DNA from: Gimesia fumaroli
GTDB lineage: Bacteria; Planctomycetota; Planctomycetia; Planctomycetales; Planctomycetaceae
DNA length: 64,000 nt
Reading direction: 5' to 3'
NCBI RefSeq assembly: GCF_007754425.1
Contig: NZ_CP037452.1
Location: forward strand, 1,397,501-1,461,500
The notes beneath the pieces are model-generated. The model saw nothing but the letters and a program-made list of their open reading frames with translations. It searched no databases and was not told the origin of the DNA. Position numbers and translations under genes: made by a program. Shown here piece after piece: positions 44,566-54,901 of this stretch. How positions within the stretch are numbered: position 1 is the first letter of the stretch; the number at the start of each line of letters is the position of its first letter.

Positions 44566-45141
44566 ATGATTCTGGAAGGCATTGTAACCAGTCAAAATCA
44601 GCAGGGGGAATTGAATATTGCGCCAATGGGGCCTGTGGTGAATCCAGAGATGTCCCAGTTTGTGTTGCGTCCGTTTCAGACATCACGCACATTCAGCAAT
44701 TTGAAAGAAACCCGTTGCGGAGTCCTGCACGTAGTCGATGATGTTTTATTACTGGCAAAAGCCGCGATCGGCCAGTTGGATGAACTCCCGGAAACATTTC
44801 CCGCCGAAAAAATTGATGGGAAGGTTCTGCAGTCTGCCTGTCGCTGGTACGAATTTGAGATTGAGAGCATCGACGAAACCGCGGCTCGTACTGTAATGCA
44901 GGCGACTGTGGTACATCAGGGACGGATTCGTGACTATTTCGGACTCAATCGTGCCAAGCACGCTGTATTGGAAGCTGCGATTCTGGCAACGCGGACGCAT
45001 CTGATTGAACAAAGCGAATTAGAGGCTCAGTATCAGGCTCTAGCGGAAATTGTCAAAAAAACAGCAGGCCCTCACGAAGAGACCGCGTTTTGTTTACTGG
45101 AAGAATATATTTCCAAAGCATATGCTGAAATCAAATCGTAA
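44566..45141 (+). CDS. DUF447 family protein (H4MPT-associated, flavin-reductase-like fold)
   Basis: This 191-residue protein begins MILEGIVTSQNQQGELNIAPMGPVV and contains FVLRPFQTSRTFSNL and GVLHVVDDVLLLAKAAIG, all typical of DUF447. The family is found in methanogens and in bacteria with the H4MPT C1 pathway. Its structural class resembles FMN-binding split barrels. Here it lies 52 bp before mptG in the same direction, which fits a role in H4MPT or related cofactor synthesis. The exact reaction is not established. Confidence 0.85.
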   Translation: MILEGIVTSQNQQGELNIAPMGPVVNPEMSQFVLRPFQTSRTFSNLKETRCGVLHVVDDVLLLAKAAIGQLDELPETFPAEKIDGKVLQSACRWYEFEIESIDETAARTVMQATVVHQGRIRDYFGLNRAKHAVLEAAILATRTHLIEQSELEAQYQALAEIVKKTAGPHEETAFCLLEEYISKAYAEIKS

Positions 45142-45193
45142 TCATTTGTGCTTTCCTATCACTTAATTGAAACAGTCGCAGAAAATATTGATC

Positions 45194-46177
45194 ATGCTAC
45201 GCGAAGTGAGGATTACAACCGGAAGCCGATTGCATTGGGGGTTGCTCTCACTGGCTCCCACGACGGGCCGCGAATTTGGTGGCATTGGCTTGATGGTTGA
45301 TGCACCACATTTTGTGCTTTCCGTAAAAGAGTCGTTCGCTGGTCAGGATCACATTACATGCAGTGATGCTTACTACTCAAAAGTTGAAGCGGCTCTTGCT
45401 GCGGTACGGAATTATCTTCCTGATTCTTCACAGCCGCGTTTCTTCACATTGGAATTACAATCCGAAATTCCAATGCACTGTGGCTTTGGTTCTGGAACCC
45501 AGTTAAGTCTGGCTTTAGCACGTGCGATTTCTTTACTTTCAGAAGAGCAGGAGCAGTCTTCCGTCGAGCTGGCACGGCGAGTCGGGCGTGGGGCTCGTTC
45601 AGCGCTGGGAGTTCATGGTTTTGATTGTGGCGGCTTTCTGGTTGAGGGAGGTAAGAGAGACCTGGAGCAGATCAGTCCGCTGGTAGCGCATGCTGACTTC
45701 CCTGAAGACTGGAGGATTTTGCTGATCACACCCAAAGATCAGGCAGGTATTTCCGGAACTGTTGAAGTGGATGCAATTCAACGGCTGGGGCCGATGCCTG
45801 TTGCCATCACAGAACAACTCTGTCGACTGGTGTTGATGCAACTTCTGCCAGCGGTTCTGACACACGATTTTCCCGAGTTCAGCGCCGGTTTGACCAACTT
45901 TGGACGGACGGTCGGTGAGTTTTTCAAGCCCGCTCAGGGGGGCATATATGCCCATCCCCAGATGGCAGAGCTGGAATCACTCTTAATTACTAACGGAATC
46001 CAGGGAATCGCCCAAACGTCCTGGGGGCCGACTTTGTCAGTTGTCTGTCCCAGTTCTGCTGAGGCTGACAATGTTTCAAGTCTCTTGTTAGTAGAAGGTT
46101 ACGGGGAATCGTGTTCTTTGAGAACGGTCAATCCGCTTAATCGAGGCGCCCAGATTCATATCAAAGAGTCTGCATGA
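45194..46177 (+). CDS. mptG: Beta-ribofuranosylaminobenzene 5'-phosphate synthase
   Basis: This enzyme catalyses the first committed step of tetrahydromethanopterin synthesis, joining 4-aminobenzoate-type substrate and PRPP with loss of CO2 and PPi. It belongs to the GHMP-kinase fold. The 327-residue protein starts VRITTGSRLHWGLLSLAP. The glycine-rich motif is IPMHCGFGSGTQLSLALARA, and ARRVGRGARSALGVHGFDCGGFLVEGG is characteristic of beta-RFAP synthases. ATG 45194 is preferred over a TTG at 45167. Together with DUF447, fae and mtdB in the same 8-kb stretch it shows that the cell makes its own H4MPT. Confidence 0.92.
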   Translation: MLREVRITTGSRLHWGLLSLAPTTGREFGGIGLMVDAPHFVLSVKESFAGQDHITCSDAYYSKVEAALAAVRNYLPDSSQPRFFTLELQSEIPMHCGFGSGTQLSLALARAISLLSEEQEQSSVELARRVGRGARSALGVHGFDCGGFLVEGGKRDLEQISPLVAHADFPEDWRILLITPKDQAGISGTVEVDAIQRLGPMPVAITEQLCRLVLMQLLPAVLTHDFPEFSAGLTNFGRTVGEFFKPAQGGIYAHPQMAELESLLITNGIQGIAQTSWGPTLSVVCPSSAEADNVSSLLLVEGYGESCSLRTVNPLNRGAQIHIKESA

Positions 46178-46315
46178 ACTTATGAATTTGGTTTCGAAGT
46201 TTCCAAAACAGGCTGAATTCCAGAGGATGAATTCTTCGACTATAGACCAAGGCTGGTATAATAGTATCACCCCCGAAAAGACATCGTATTCTGAAAAGAA
46301 CTGGTAAGATAGGTT

Positions 46316-47494
46316 ATGAATTCCAAGCAAAATCAATCCGAAGTTTCCCGCCGGGATTTTCTCCGTGTCGGAAGTTTAAGCTTCGTTGGATTGTCTATGT
46401 CCGAACGGGCAGCGTTATCTGCTGCCCAAAATGATCGTTCGCAGAAGAACTGTATTCTGATCATGATGACAGGGGGCGCCAGCCAACTGGAAACATTTGA
46501 CCCCAAACCGGAAGCACCGGCTGAAATTCGAGGGCCGCTCAAAGCGATCTCAACGTCGGTACCGGGATTGTTGGTGAGTGAAGCCTTTCCGCAACTGGCT
46601 CAACGTGCCAGCCAGTTTTCACTCGTCCGTTCTTTGTATCATGATGCAGCGCCCATTCATGAAACCGGATACCAGTTGCTTCAGACAGGCAGGTTGTCAA
46701 AAGGAGCATTGAACTATCCCTGTTTTGGCTCTGTCATTTCACGCCAGTTTGGGCCACGCGGCGATGCACCTCCCTTTGTGGTCTTGCCGCGTCTAGTCAG
46801 TTCACTGGGCGTGAATATGTACCGCGGTCAGCAGGCTACCTTTCTGGGAGAAGAGTTCGCCCCTGCGACCACCGTTGGCGAGTCTTCTGCCAATGGAGAA
46901 TATGAGATCAAAATTGAAGGAGAATCGAAGGCCATTCAGCAGCAGTATGGAAAACATCGCTTCGGCCAATTGATGCTGCAGGCACGTCAACTGGTGGAAC
47001 ACGGTACCCGCTGTGTGATCGTCAATTTATTCGATGATCTACATCAACAGTTGACCTGGGATTGTCATGGTACGGGAGCTGGAACTTCCGGAAAAGTCTA
47101 CGAGTATCGCGATTCATTGGGACCTGCTTTTGATAAAGCGATATCGACTCTGCTCGACGATCTTTCTTCGAAAGATTTACTAGACGATACACTGGTAGTC
47201 GCCACTGGTGAGTTTGGTCGAACGCCTCAAATCAACGCGCATGGTGGTCGCGATCATTGGCCTCATGTCTGGTCGGCGTTAGTTGCAGGCGGAGGCACAC
47301 CCGGTGGTCAGGTGGTGGGAGCCAGCGATGCTCGAGCCAGTGCGCCGGTGGAATGTCCGGTTCACGCGTCCCAACTGACGGCGACGATTTATCATCACCT
47401 GGGACTCAATCCCGGCAGCAGTCTGGCACAGCTGAATGATCAGGAACTGAAGCTGGTCGAGGCATCTCCCATCGCGGAATTGATCACCGGGTAA
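46316..47494 (+). CDS. DUF1501 family Tat-exported protein
   Basis: This 392-residue protein carries a twin-arginine signal (VSRRDFLRVGSLSFVGLSMS) and the alkaline-phosphatase-like DUF1501 domain. Family motifs include ILIMMTGGASQLETFDPKPEAP, SLYHDAAPIHETGYQLLQTG, DCHGTGAG and DDTLVVATGEFGRTPQINAHGGRDHWPHVW, which hold probable metal ligands. DUF1501 proteins are hugely expanded in planctomycetes, usually paired with DUF1549/DUF1553 cytochrome-like partners and linked to sulphated-polysaccharide use. Here no such partner is adjacent, and at 392 residues it is shorter than the usual 420-480. The reaction is unknown. Confidence 0.88.
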   Translation: MNSKQNQSEVSRRDFLRVGSLSFVGLSMSERAALSAAQNDRSQKNCILIMMTGGASQLETFDPKPEAPAEIRGPLKAISTSVPGLLVSEAFPQLAQRASQFSLVRSLYHDAAPIHETGYQLLQTGRLSKGALNYPCFGSVISRQFGPRGDAPPFVVLPRLVSSLGVNMYRGQQATFLGEEFAPATTVGESSANGEYEIKIEGESKAIQQQYGKHRFGQLMLQARQLVEHGTRCVIVNLFDDLHQQLTWDCHGTGAGTSGKVYEYRDSLGPAFDKAISTLLDDLSSKDLLDDTLVVATGEFGRTPQINAHGGRDHWPHVWSALVAGGGTPGGQVVGASDARASAPVECPVHASQLTATIYHHLGLNPGSSLAQLNDQELKLVEASPIAELITG

Positions 47495-47525
47495 ACGGAC
47501 GGTAGAAACAAAACACAGTTTCTTT

Positions 47526-48068
47526 TCAAGCGGTCTCTGTGCTGGGAGGCTCGTTTTCTTCAGCTATGATGGTTTCGATTTCAGACTGATCACACTGGAA
47601 GCAGTTACTGATTTCTCTTGACGAGAATCCAGCCTGACTCAAGTAGACGATCATTAAGCGGCGTTCTGCAGCCGCGGTGATTTTACGGGAATTATCATAG
47701 ACTAAAATATCCGGCCCCGGCTCTTCAGATGAGGAAGGCGTTGTCCCCTTGTTCTGTTGAGCTAACGCCAGTTGCTGGCGCAGGCGATTGATTTCTCGAT
47801 CTGCATCACGCAGCAATTCATCCAGCATATGCAAGCGGTCATCGCTACGGGATTCGACTTCTCTGCCGTACTCGTAGAGTTTGACTTCAAGTTGATCGAG
47901 CCGATTCAACTGGCTTTGTTCGCGGGTCGCAATTTCCTTCTGGGCTTCTTCCAGTGGATCTCGTTTGCTGATTCGAGATTGTTCGCGAAAGCTTCTCCTG
48001 AGAGACCAGGCGACAAGCAGCATCAACACGCCGGTTATAATGAAATTGGTATCACTAAAGTCAAACAT
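47526..48068 (-). CDS. Membrane-anchored coiled-coil protein with HTH-like C-terminus
   Basis: This is a roughly 180-residue protein beginning MFDFSDTNFIITGVLMLLVAW, a single N-terminal membrane helix. A charged coiled coil follows at about 30-105 (EEAQKEIATREQSQLNRLDQLEVKLYEYG...DRLHMLDELLRDADREINRLRQQ). The C-terminal ~50 residues (AAAERRLMIVYLSQAGFSSREISNCFQ, then CDQSEIETII) look like a helix-turn-helix of the FixJ/Sigma-70-like kind. No named family is recognised. A longer frame starts at a TTG at 48095. It converges with the DUF1501 gene. Confidence 0.65.
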   Translation of the reverse strand: MFDFSDTNFIITGVLMLLVAWSLRRSFREQSRISKRDPLEEAQKEIATREQSQLNRLDQLEVKLYEYGREVESRSDDRLHMLDELLRDADREINRLRQQLALAQQNKGTTPSSSEEPGPDILVYDNSRKITAAAERRLMIVYLSQAGFSSREISNCFQCDQSEIETIIAEENEPPSTETA

Positions 48069-48162
48069 GATTGGCAAGTCATCCTTTACTTCCAAACAAA
48101 ATTGAATTGACGAAGTTGAATCTAATTAGCTCTGCCGATCTTCCTGATCAAGCTAAGAGCGT

Positions 48163-49428
<1,266 letters not shown>

Positions 49429-49692
49429 GATCAGGTATCCAGGGGAGTCAAGATGGGAAGTAAACGGGTCAGTCGCAACAGCGGATTCTAAAGATAACCG
49501 GCTGGTTCTCCAAGGTCAATTCGGTGTTCCCGAACCGAGTTTCATCAAGGTAACTCTATTGATAGCAGACAGATAACCGAAAGGCCTGATTCAGCTGAAT
49601 CACACCAACAGTTGCGATTTCCAGAAGATTCTAGCGACTGGTCTGATTCCAGAGTCCTTTGATACCGGATTCACCACAGCAGCAGGGTGAAT

Positions 49693-50733
49693 TCAGCGCT
49701 GATAGATGGGCAGGTACTGGTATTCGACGGCAAGTGCGAGGACAGCCAGTGTTGTGGCATAGACTTTCCCTGCTTCTTTTTCACTACCTTTGTTCGCCAG
49801 CCAACTGCCATCATGCTTTTGCATTTCCAATAACTGGGGAACGATGGTTGCCCGGGTTTTTTTCCAGTATTCTCCCCCCATCTGAAACATGCCGACACTG
49901 CAGTAATAGGCGCCATAAAAATAATAAAATTCATCCGGATGTAACGGACGTTGCACGAGATAATCGCCCGCTTGCAGGGCATCCTGTGTATGATGTTTCC
50001 CGCAAATTTCCAGAGCGAGAATACCGGTGCCGGTTCGCGTGGCACTGGGGGCTCCGCCGGGTTGATAAGCAAACCCGACATTGTTTCGCCCGCGACAATG
50101 TCGCACGTAGGCGACTGCTTTATCGATATGGTCAGCGGAAATATCACAGCCGATATTCTTTGCGGCACGCAGGGCTAATAACTGCCAGCCAGTGACGCTG
50201 AGGTCGCTGTCTTTACTGGTTTGGGTGTATCGCCAGCCGCCTGTGTTTCTTTTATCTTTGGAAATATCCTGTGCAGAGACAATCAATTTAATGGCACGTT
50301 CCAGAACCTGGCGGCATTTTTTTTCGCGTTCCCCGGTGAGCATACCCGCAACTTCCGCCAGCATCAGCGTACTAATCCCATGGCTATACATCGGTCCGTG
50401 ACTTTTATGATGCACGACCAGACCATTGTCGATCTGATGAGCCAGTACCCAGTCGATGCCTTTATTGATTTGGTCGCCATAAGGGCCTTCTTCCGGAACA
50501 TAACCGGCTGCCATGAAAGCCATAATGGCCAGCGAAGTTGCAGCCGTCGATTCTCCATAAGAATTAAATGACCAGGCGCCGGAAGGCTGTTGCGATTTGG
50601 ATAAAAATTGCACCGCCCGTTGAATACTTGCGTCGAGCTGTTTTTTCTGTTGATCAAGTCCCTGCGCCCGGCAAACAGTAGTCGTTTCCAGGGAGAATCC
50701 CAAAAGCAGAAATACGGCCAGCCATCGCGACAT
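49693..50733 (-). CDS. Prenyltransferase/squalene-oxidase-repeat exported protein
   Basis: This is a roughly 346-residue protein from ATG 50733 (AGGA 8 bases upstream); ATG 50754 is also open. A signal peptide (RWLAVFLLLGFSLETTTVCRAQ) leads to an alpha/alpha-toroid with squalene-cyclase-like repeats: AVQFLSKSQQPSGAWSF, GIDWVLAHQIDNGLV, AIKLIVSAQD..GGWRYTQTSKDSDLSVTGWQLLALRAAKN and QLLEMQKHDGSWLANKGSE. The second QW-type motif and SVTGWQLLAL are well kept, but the acidic DxDD cyclase motif is only partly represented (SDLS), so it is probably not a squalene-hopene cyclase. It is the last gene of the VWA operon; such proteins are regular partners there in planctomycetes. Confidence 0.85.
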   Translation of the reverse strand: MSRWLAVFLLLGFSLETTTVCRAQGLDQQKKQLDASIQRAVQFLSKSQQPSGAWSFNSYGESTAATSLAIMAFMAAGYVPEEGPYGDQINKGIDWVLAHQIDNGLVVHHKSHGPMYSHGISTLMLAEVAGMLTGEREKKCRQVLERAIKLIVSAQDISKDKRNTGGWRYTQTSKDSDLSVTGWQLLALRAAKNIGCDISADHIDKAVAYVRHCRGRNNVGFAYQPGGAPSATRTGTGILALEICGKHHTQDALQAGDYLVQRPLHPDEFYYFYGAYYCSVGMFQMGGEYWKKTRATIVPQLLEMQKHDGSWLANKGSEKEAGKVYATTLAVLALAVEYQYLPIYQR

Positions 50734-50768
50734 GAGTTTTTTCCTATTATTCATAACGCAAAATATTC

Positions 50769-53700
50769 TTACTTGCTGTCGGATTTGGATTTGGCGATCG
50801 CTTCAAAATAATGTTTGATCAAGCGGGCATATTCCGGATCAGTTCGACTGCGAGAGCCCTGAAGAATTTCCGTATCGAGATTGCCGGGAAGTTCACCCCA
50901 GTTACGGCTCGACATCGCTTTTAATTTGGTTTTGAGCTGGGAAAAGTCCACACTGGTTTTGGCGCCTCCTCCTTCACTTTCTCCTTGTCCTTTACCAGGT
51001 GCCATATTTTTAGAAGCAGTCTGGGACTGTTGTCCTTTACCTGGATCAGAACCCTGTTGGGCTTTCGACTTTAATTCGGTTGCCGCCTGTGAAAGGGATT
51101 CCGCAGCCCGTTTGAGTGCTTCGGCTGCTTCTTTGGAAGCAGATGGTTTTCCTTTCTCTGACTGCTGACTCTGGTTTTGAGAATTCTTGGAAGCCTGCTG
51201 TTCACTGGATTGTGAATCGTCGCCGGGTTCCGCTTTTGTCTGACTATTCTGATCTTGTCCCTGGGAACCATCCTGTTTTTGTTCAGACGCTTTTGCCTGC
51301 TTCGAATCTGAATTCGCATCGCGGGGAGCAGTCTCCTTTTTCTGTGCCATTGTCTGATCGCCGGCATTTTTGAATTCGGGAGTTTGCTCCAACTGCTTCT
51401 GTGCGTTTCTTAGTTGTCGGGCAGCATCAGTAACCTGATCGCCTACTTTTTCAGGTACGGGAGACTCTTTTTGAGATTGGGTTCCCGCCTGTTGTGCTTT
51501 GCGGGCTGCATCTTGAAGTGCCTGGGCTGCCTGCTGTGCCTGCTCTGCTGCCTGAGACAGATTTTCCGCTGAGAGCCCTTCGACTGCTTTTTGCATCGCC
51601 TGGCCGGCTTCGGTTGTTTTTTTCTGTGTTCGTTCGGCCTGTTGACTCTCTTTTTTCAGACTGATCGGATCGGTTTCCAGTTTTTCAGAAGTCTCTGCCA
51701 ACTGCTGGGATAACGCCTGTGTCTGTTGGGCGAGGGCTTTCTGTGAATTCTTCAAGGCTTCCTGACGCATTTCTTCCGAGTTGGAAGCCTGCGCCAGTTT
51801 TCCTGCTAACTCCTGTTGCAAGTTAGCCATTTGTTCGGCCTGTTCCAGGAAGGCATCGCGTTCTGTCGATTCTTCTTTTTTGGACTGTTGAGCCTGCATC
51901 ATCGCCTCGGCCATTTTCGCTGCGCGGTTAGCGGCCTGACTTGCTTCATGAAGTTGGCCGGTATTAGCTGCCTGCTGTGCTTTGATCGCTTCTTCTGCGA
52001 GTTGTGTCGCTTTGCGGGTCGGCTCCGATTCGGGACCAAATTGTTGTGCGGTTTCTAGAGCAAGATTGGCTGCTGCCTGGGCCAGCATCTGCTGCTGTTT
52101 TTGTAAATTGCGGACGGATTCCGCTTTAGCCCGTGATGGTTCACCACTCATGTTGGCTTCGGCCGGTTGGACGTTGGCCGCTGGTTCTGCATTGGCGGCA
52201 TTTGAGGCGGCTGTCTGTGGTTCGTTCCCGTTGGCAGCCGGCGGTGAAGCTTGCCCGGAAGGCGTCGCTTCTTGTGGGGCCGCCTGTTGTTGGGGGGCAG
52301 CGGCATCTGGCCGGCTCGCTGCGACCGGCGCCTGCTGCTGAATCGCTTCAGCCAGCTGTTGTTGGGGTTCAACCAGCTGTGAGGTTTGATTAACCAGTGA
52401 ATCGAGTTGTTTTAGCTGATGGTTACGAGCAGCATCAACCAACTCGGGTCTGCGTTCTAAAAGCTTGTCCAGATCCTTCGCGAGGCTGGCCTGGCGGTGT
52501 TTCAGTTCCGCTTGCAGATTCGCCAGTTCCTTTTCCATTTCCGGTGTCAGCTTCTGATGAGGCTGATCCTGCTGTTGTTCTGGTGATGGAGGATTTTGCT
52601 CATTTTTTTCTCCCGCCTGCGGTTGCTTGTTGTCTGATTTGGCCTGGGGTTGCTGAGTTGTGGACTCCAGTTTATCGTTGAATGCCAGCAGGTCATCGGC
52701 GAGATGGTCGGTCTCTTCCGCAAGTCGGTTCAAATTCAGTAAATCATTTTCCAGTTCCACCAGTTTTTCATACTGTTGAACAAGATTCTCGAGTTTTTTC
52801 TCGGTAGCGGTCATGGCTCGGGGCACGGGTTTCAGGTCGGCCTTCGCCTGTTTGACCGTTTCTGAGCTCGCCGCAGATTTCAATGTGTCATGATTCTTAA
52901 CGAAATCGGTTCGCGCCACATCTTGTGTTTGTGCTGCCAGTTTCTGATAGAGGGGAAGTTGCAGAAACTCATTTGCCACATTTTCCAGTTGCTGGGCGAG
53001 CTTGCGTTCCTCTTGTGTCATTTTTTGCAGTTCAATCTGATCGCCGGCAGCAAGTTGATCCTGCTCTTTTAATTTTTTCAGATCGGCAATCTTTTGATCT
53101 ACGTTCTGCTGATGTTCTTTATAGTCCTGTTGAATTTTTCTCAGTTCATCACGTAATTTTTGCTGGCGGGAAATGACGCCTGCCGAAAGCTGCTCTTCCG
53201 CGTTTTTATCAATTCCGAAGACACGGGGTGTCGACCAGACCACATTGGGAGAGGGAACCTCGCGGTTGTCGACTGCACGTACGCGATAGGTGAAAATATC
53301 AGCCTGCTGTGCCTGCAGGTCAGTAAGTGGAATCTTGAATTCATAGGCCACGGAAGCGGTGCCCAGCAATTCGGCGGGAACTTTAGTGATGGTTGCTTTT
53401 TCATCCAGTTTCTTAACATGGATTTCCAGTTCTTCGACAGAAAAATCGTCAATGACTTTGACGGGTACCGTCAGGCTGTCCTCTGGTTTGAAAAACTCCG
53501 GCTGATCATAGATCGAGAGTTCAATTTCCGGTGCGCGGTCAAGCACCACTTTGACCAGATGTTCTGATGTCTGTGTCTGTAGATTGCCTTCTTGACCTGT
53601 GAGTGCGATATGAAACAGAAAACTCTTTTTGTGAACCGGGAATTCTAATTGGGCGGTCAGCAGGTCATCACTCAAAACAAACAATTTCTGCTCAACCGGG

Positions 53701-54770
53701 GGACGTTCTTCTGGATTCGCACCAGATGTATAAAGCTGGTACTGAAGTATTGCTTCTGAAACAGGGCGATCAAAGGTCAGATTGATCGTGAGCTGACTCT
53801 GTTCGAGGACACTGATTTCGCTGGGAAGAACCGTCATTTCCTGTTGTTTCGTCTGGGTGTATTCAGGCGAAACGATGGTTAACTGAGTCTCTAAAATTGA
53901 AGGTGGCTCTGCGATTTGGATTGCATATTGTTTGCTGCGGCTGCGATCAGTCGTGATTTTATATTGGAATCCCGTCAGTAGACGCGAGAATTGAGTCAGG
54001 TAATGGCCGGCTTCCGGATCCAGATCCATCCGTCGCGAAAATTGTTCTCCCTTGGCATCTTCCCATTCAATCCAGACTTCACCGATTGTCCCGGGTTGTT
54101 TGGTGTGCCAGTGTGGGATAGCGATAATTTGCAGATCTTCACCGCGGGCAACCGTTTCATCGCCGGGTTGTACGTCAAAGTACAGCGAACTGACTGTCGC
54201 GAAATTTCCCCAGGGAATGACACTCCGCGAGAGTAGCAGACGATAAGCGTCAGGCCAGATCAACAGTGGCGTCAAAAAAATCAATAGAGCAATGCCCGCA
54301 CTCATGATAAAACGCATTGCGCGATCAGAGGGGACTGTGTCAGAAATATTGAAGGTCGTCAACGAAGCAATGGTTTCTCTGGCCAGACGCTCTCGCATCA
54401 CAACCGAACTGGATTCATTTTGTGCGGTGGATAATTCCAGTACCGATGTCAGCCGTTCGTTCAGAGCAGACTGCGATTCTTCTACAATCGCAGCTAATTC
54501 TACCGGCGTTCTTTTATGAAAGACGCGACGCAGCATCGCAAACCAGACACAGGCGACGAGTACCGTGACAGAAAACGAACTCAATACAATCCGCGCCTTC
54601 GTACCCAGAGAAAACAGAAAGTCCAGACTGATCTGCAACGTGACCAGACAGATCAGAACGAGTACAATGAAACCCATGCCTCGAAGCAGAGCCAGAGAGC
54701 GGATTCTACGATCGAGTTGGTTCAACTGACGTTTCAGTTCATTAACAAAATGATCTAACTGCCCATCCAT
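50769..54770 (-). CDS. Very long membrane coiled-coil protein of the BatA/VWA operon
   Basis: This is a roughly 1333-residue protein from ATG 54770 (a longer frame begins at 54851). Three membrane helices lie in the first ~175 residues (GMGFIVLVLICLVTLQISL, ARIVLSSFSVTVLVACVWFAML, FIMSAGIALLIFLTPLLI). Beta-rich Ig-like segments then run to about residue 530 (VSSLYFDVQPGDETVARGEDLQ, IELSIYDQPEFFKPEDSLTVPV). The rest is long coiled coil and Gln/Ala/Ser/Lys-rich repeats. This layout resembles DUF4175-type proteins. Its role is unknown; a scaffold spanning the periplasm, working with the VWA proteins upstream, is plausible. Composition makes the many antisense frames artefacts. Confidence 0.75.
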   Translation of the reverse strand: MDGQLDHFVNELKRQLNQLDRRIRSLALLRGMGFIVLVLICLVTLQISLDFLFSLGTKARIVLSSFSVTVLVACVWFAMLRRVFHKRTPVELAAIVEESQSALNERLTSVLELSTAQNESSSVVMRERLARETIASLTTFNISDTVPSDRAMRFIMSAGIALLIFLTPLLIWPDAYRLLLSRSVIPWGNFATVSSLYFDVQPGDETVARGEDLQIIAIPHWHTKQPGTIGEVWIEWEDAKGEQFSRRMDLDPEAGHYLTQFSRLLTGFQYKITTDRSRSKQYAIQIAEPPSILETQLTIVSPEYTQTKQQEMTVLPSEISVLEQSQLTINLTFDRPVSEAILQYQLYTSGANPEERPPVEQKLFVLSDDLLTAQLEFPVHKKSFLFHIALTGQEGNLQTQTSEHLVKVVLDRAPEIELSIYDQPEFFKPEDSLTVPVKVIDDFSVEELEIHVKKLDEKATITKVPAELLGTASVAYEFKIPLTDLQAQQADIFTYRVRAVDNREVPSPNVVWSTPRVFGIDKNAEEQLSAGVISRQQKLRDELRKIQQDYKEHQQNVDQKIADLKKLKEQDQLAAGDQIELQKMTQEERKLAQQLENVANEFLQLPLYQKLAAQTQDVARTDFVKNHDTLKSAASSETVKQAKADLKPVPRAMTATEKKLENLVQQYEKLVELENDLLNLNRLAEETDHLADDLLAFNDKLESTTQQPQAKSDNKQPQAGEKNEQNPPSPEQQQDQPHQKLTPEMEKELANLQAELKHRQASLAKDLDKLLERRPELVDAARNHQLKQLDSLVNQTSQLVEPQQQLAEAIQQQAPVAASRPDAAAPQQQAAPQEATPSGQASPPAANGNEPQTAASNAANAEPAANVQPAEANMSGEPSRAKAESVRNLQKQQQMLAQAAANLALETAQQFGPESEPTRKATQLAEEAIKAQQAANTGQLHEASQAANRAAKMAEAMMQAQQSKKEESTERDAFLEQAEQMANLQQELAGKLAQASNSEEMRQEALKNSQKALAQQTQALSQQLAETSEKLETDPISLKKESQQAERTQKKTTEAGQAMQKAVEGLSAENLSQAAEQAQQAAQALQDAARKAQQAGTQSQKESPVPEKVGDQVTDAARQLRNAQKQLEQTPEFKNAGDQTMAQKKETAPRDANSDSKQAKASEQKQDGSQGQDQNSQTKAEPGDDSQSSEQQASKNSQNQSQQSEKGKPSASKEAAEALKRAAESLSQAATELKSKAQQGSDPGKGQQSQTASKNMAPGKGQGESEGGGAKTSVDFSQLKTKLKAMSSRNWGELPGNLDTEILQGSRSRTDPEYARLIKHYFEAIAKSKSDSK

Positions 54771-54901
54771 AGTTTGTCTCAGCAGAAATGGTGGTTGAAT
54801 GATTTTGAGGCGAACGGCCCTTGCAGACCGGGTACCCTGATATTGTAACAAGATCTGGTGTGAAATCGTGCTGAAAAAGCCGTTTGGAGCCTAAAATCTT
54901 G

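Noticed and set aside
50881-52681. Several open frames opposite the coiled-coil gene
   Set aside because: They mirror Gln/Ala/Ser-rich repeats of the real minus-strand gene and have no start signals or domains.
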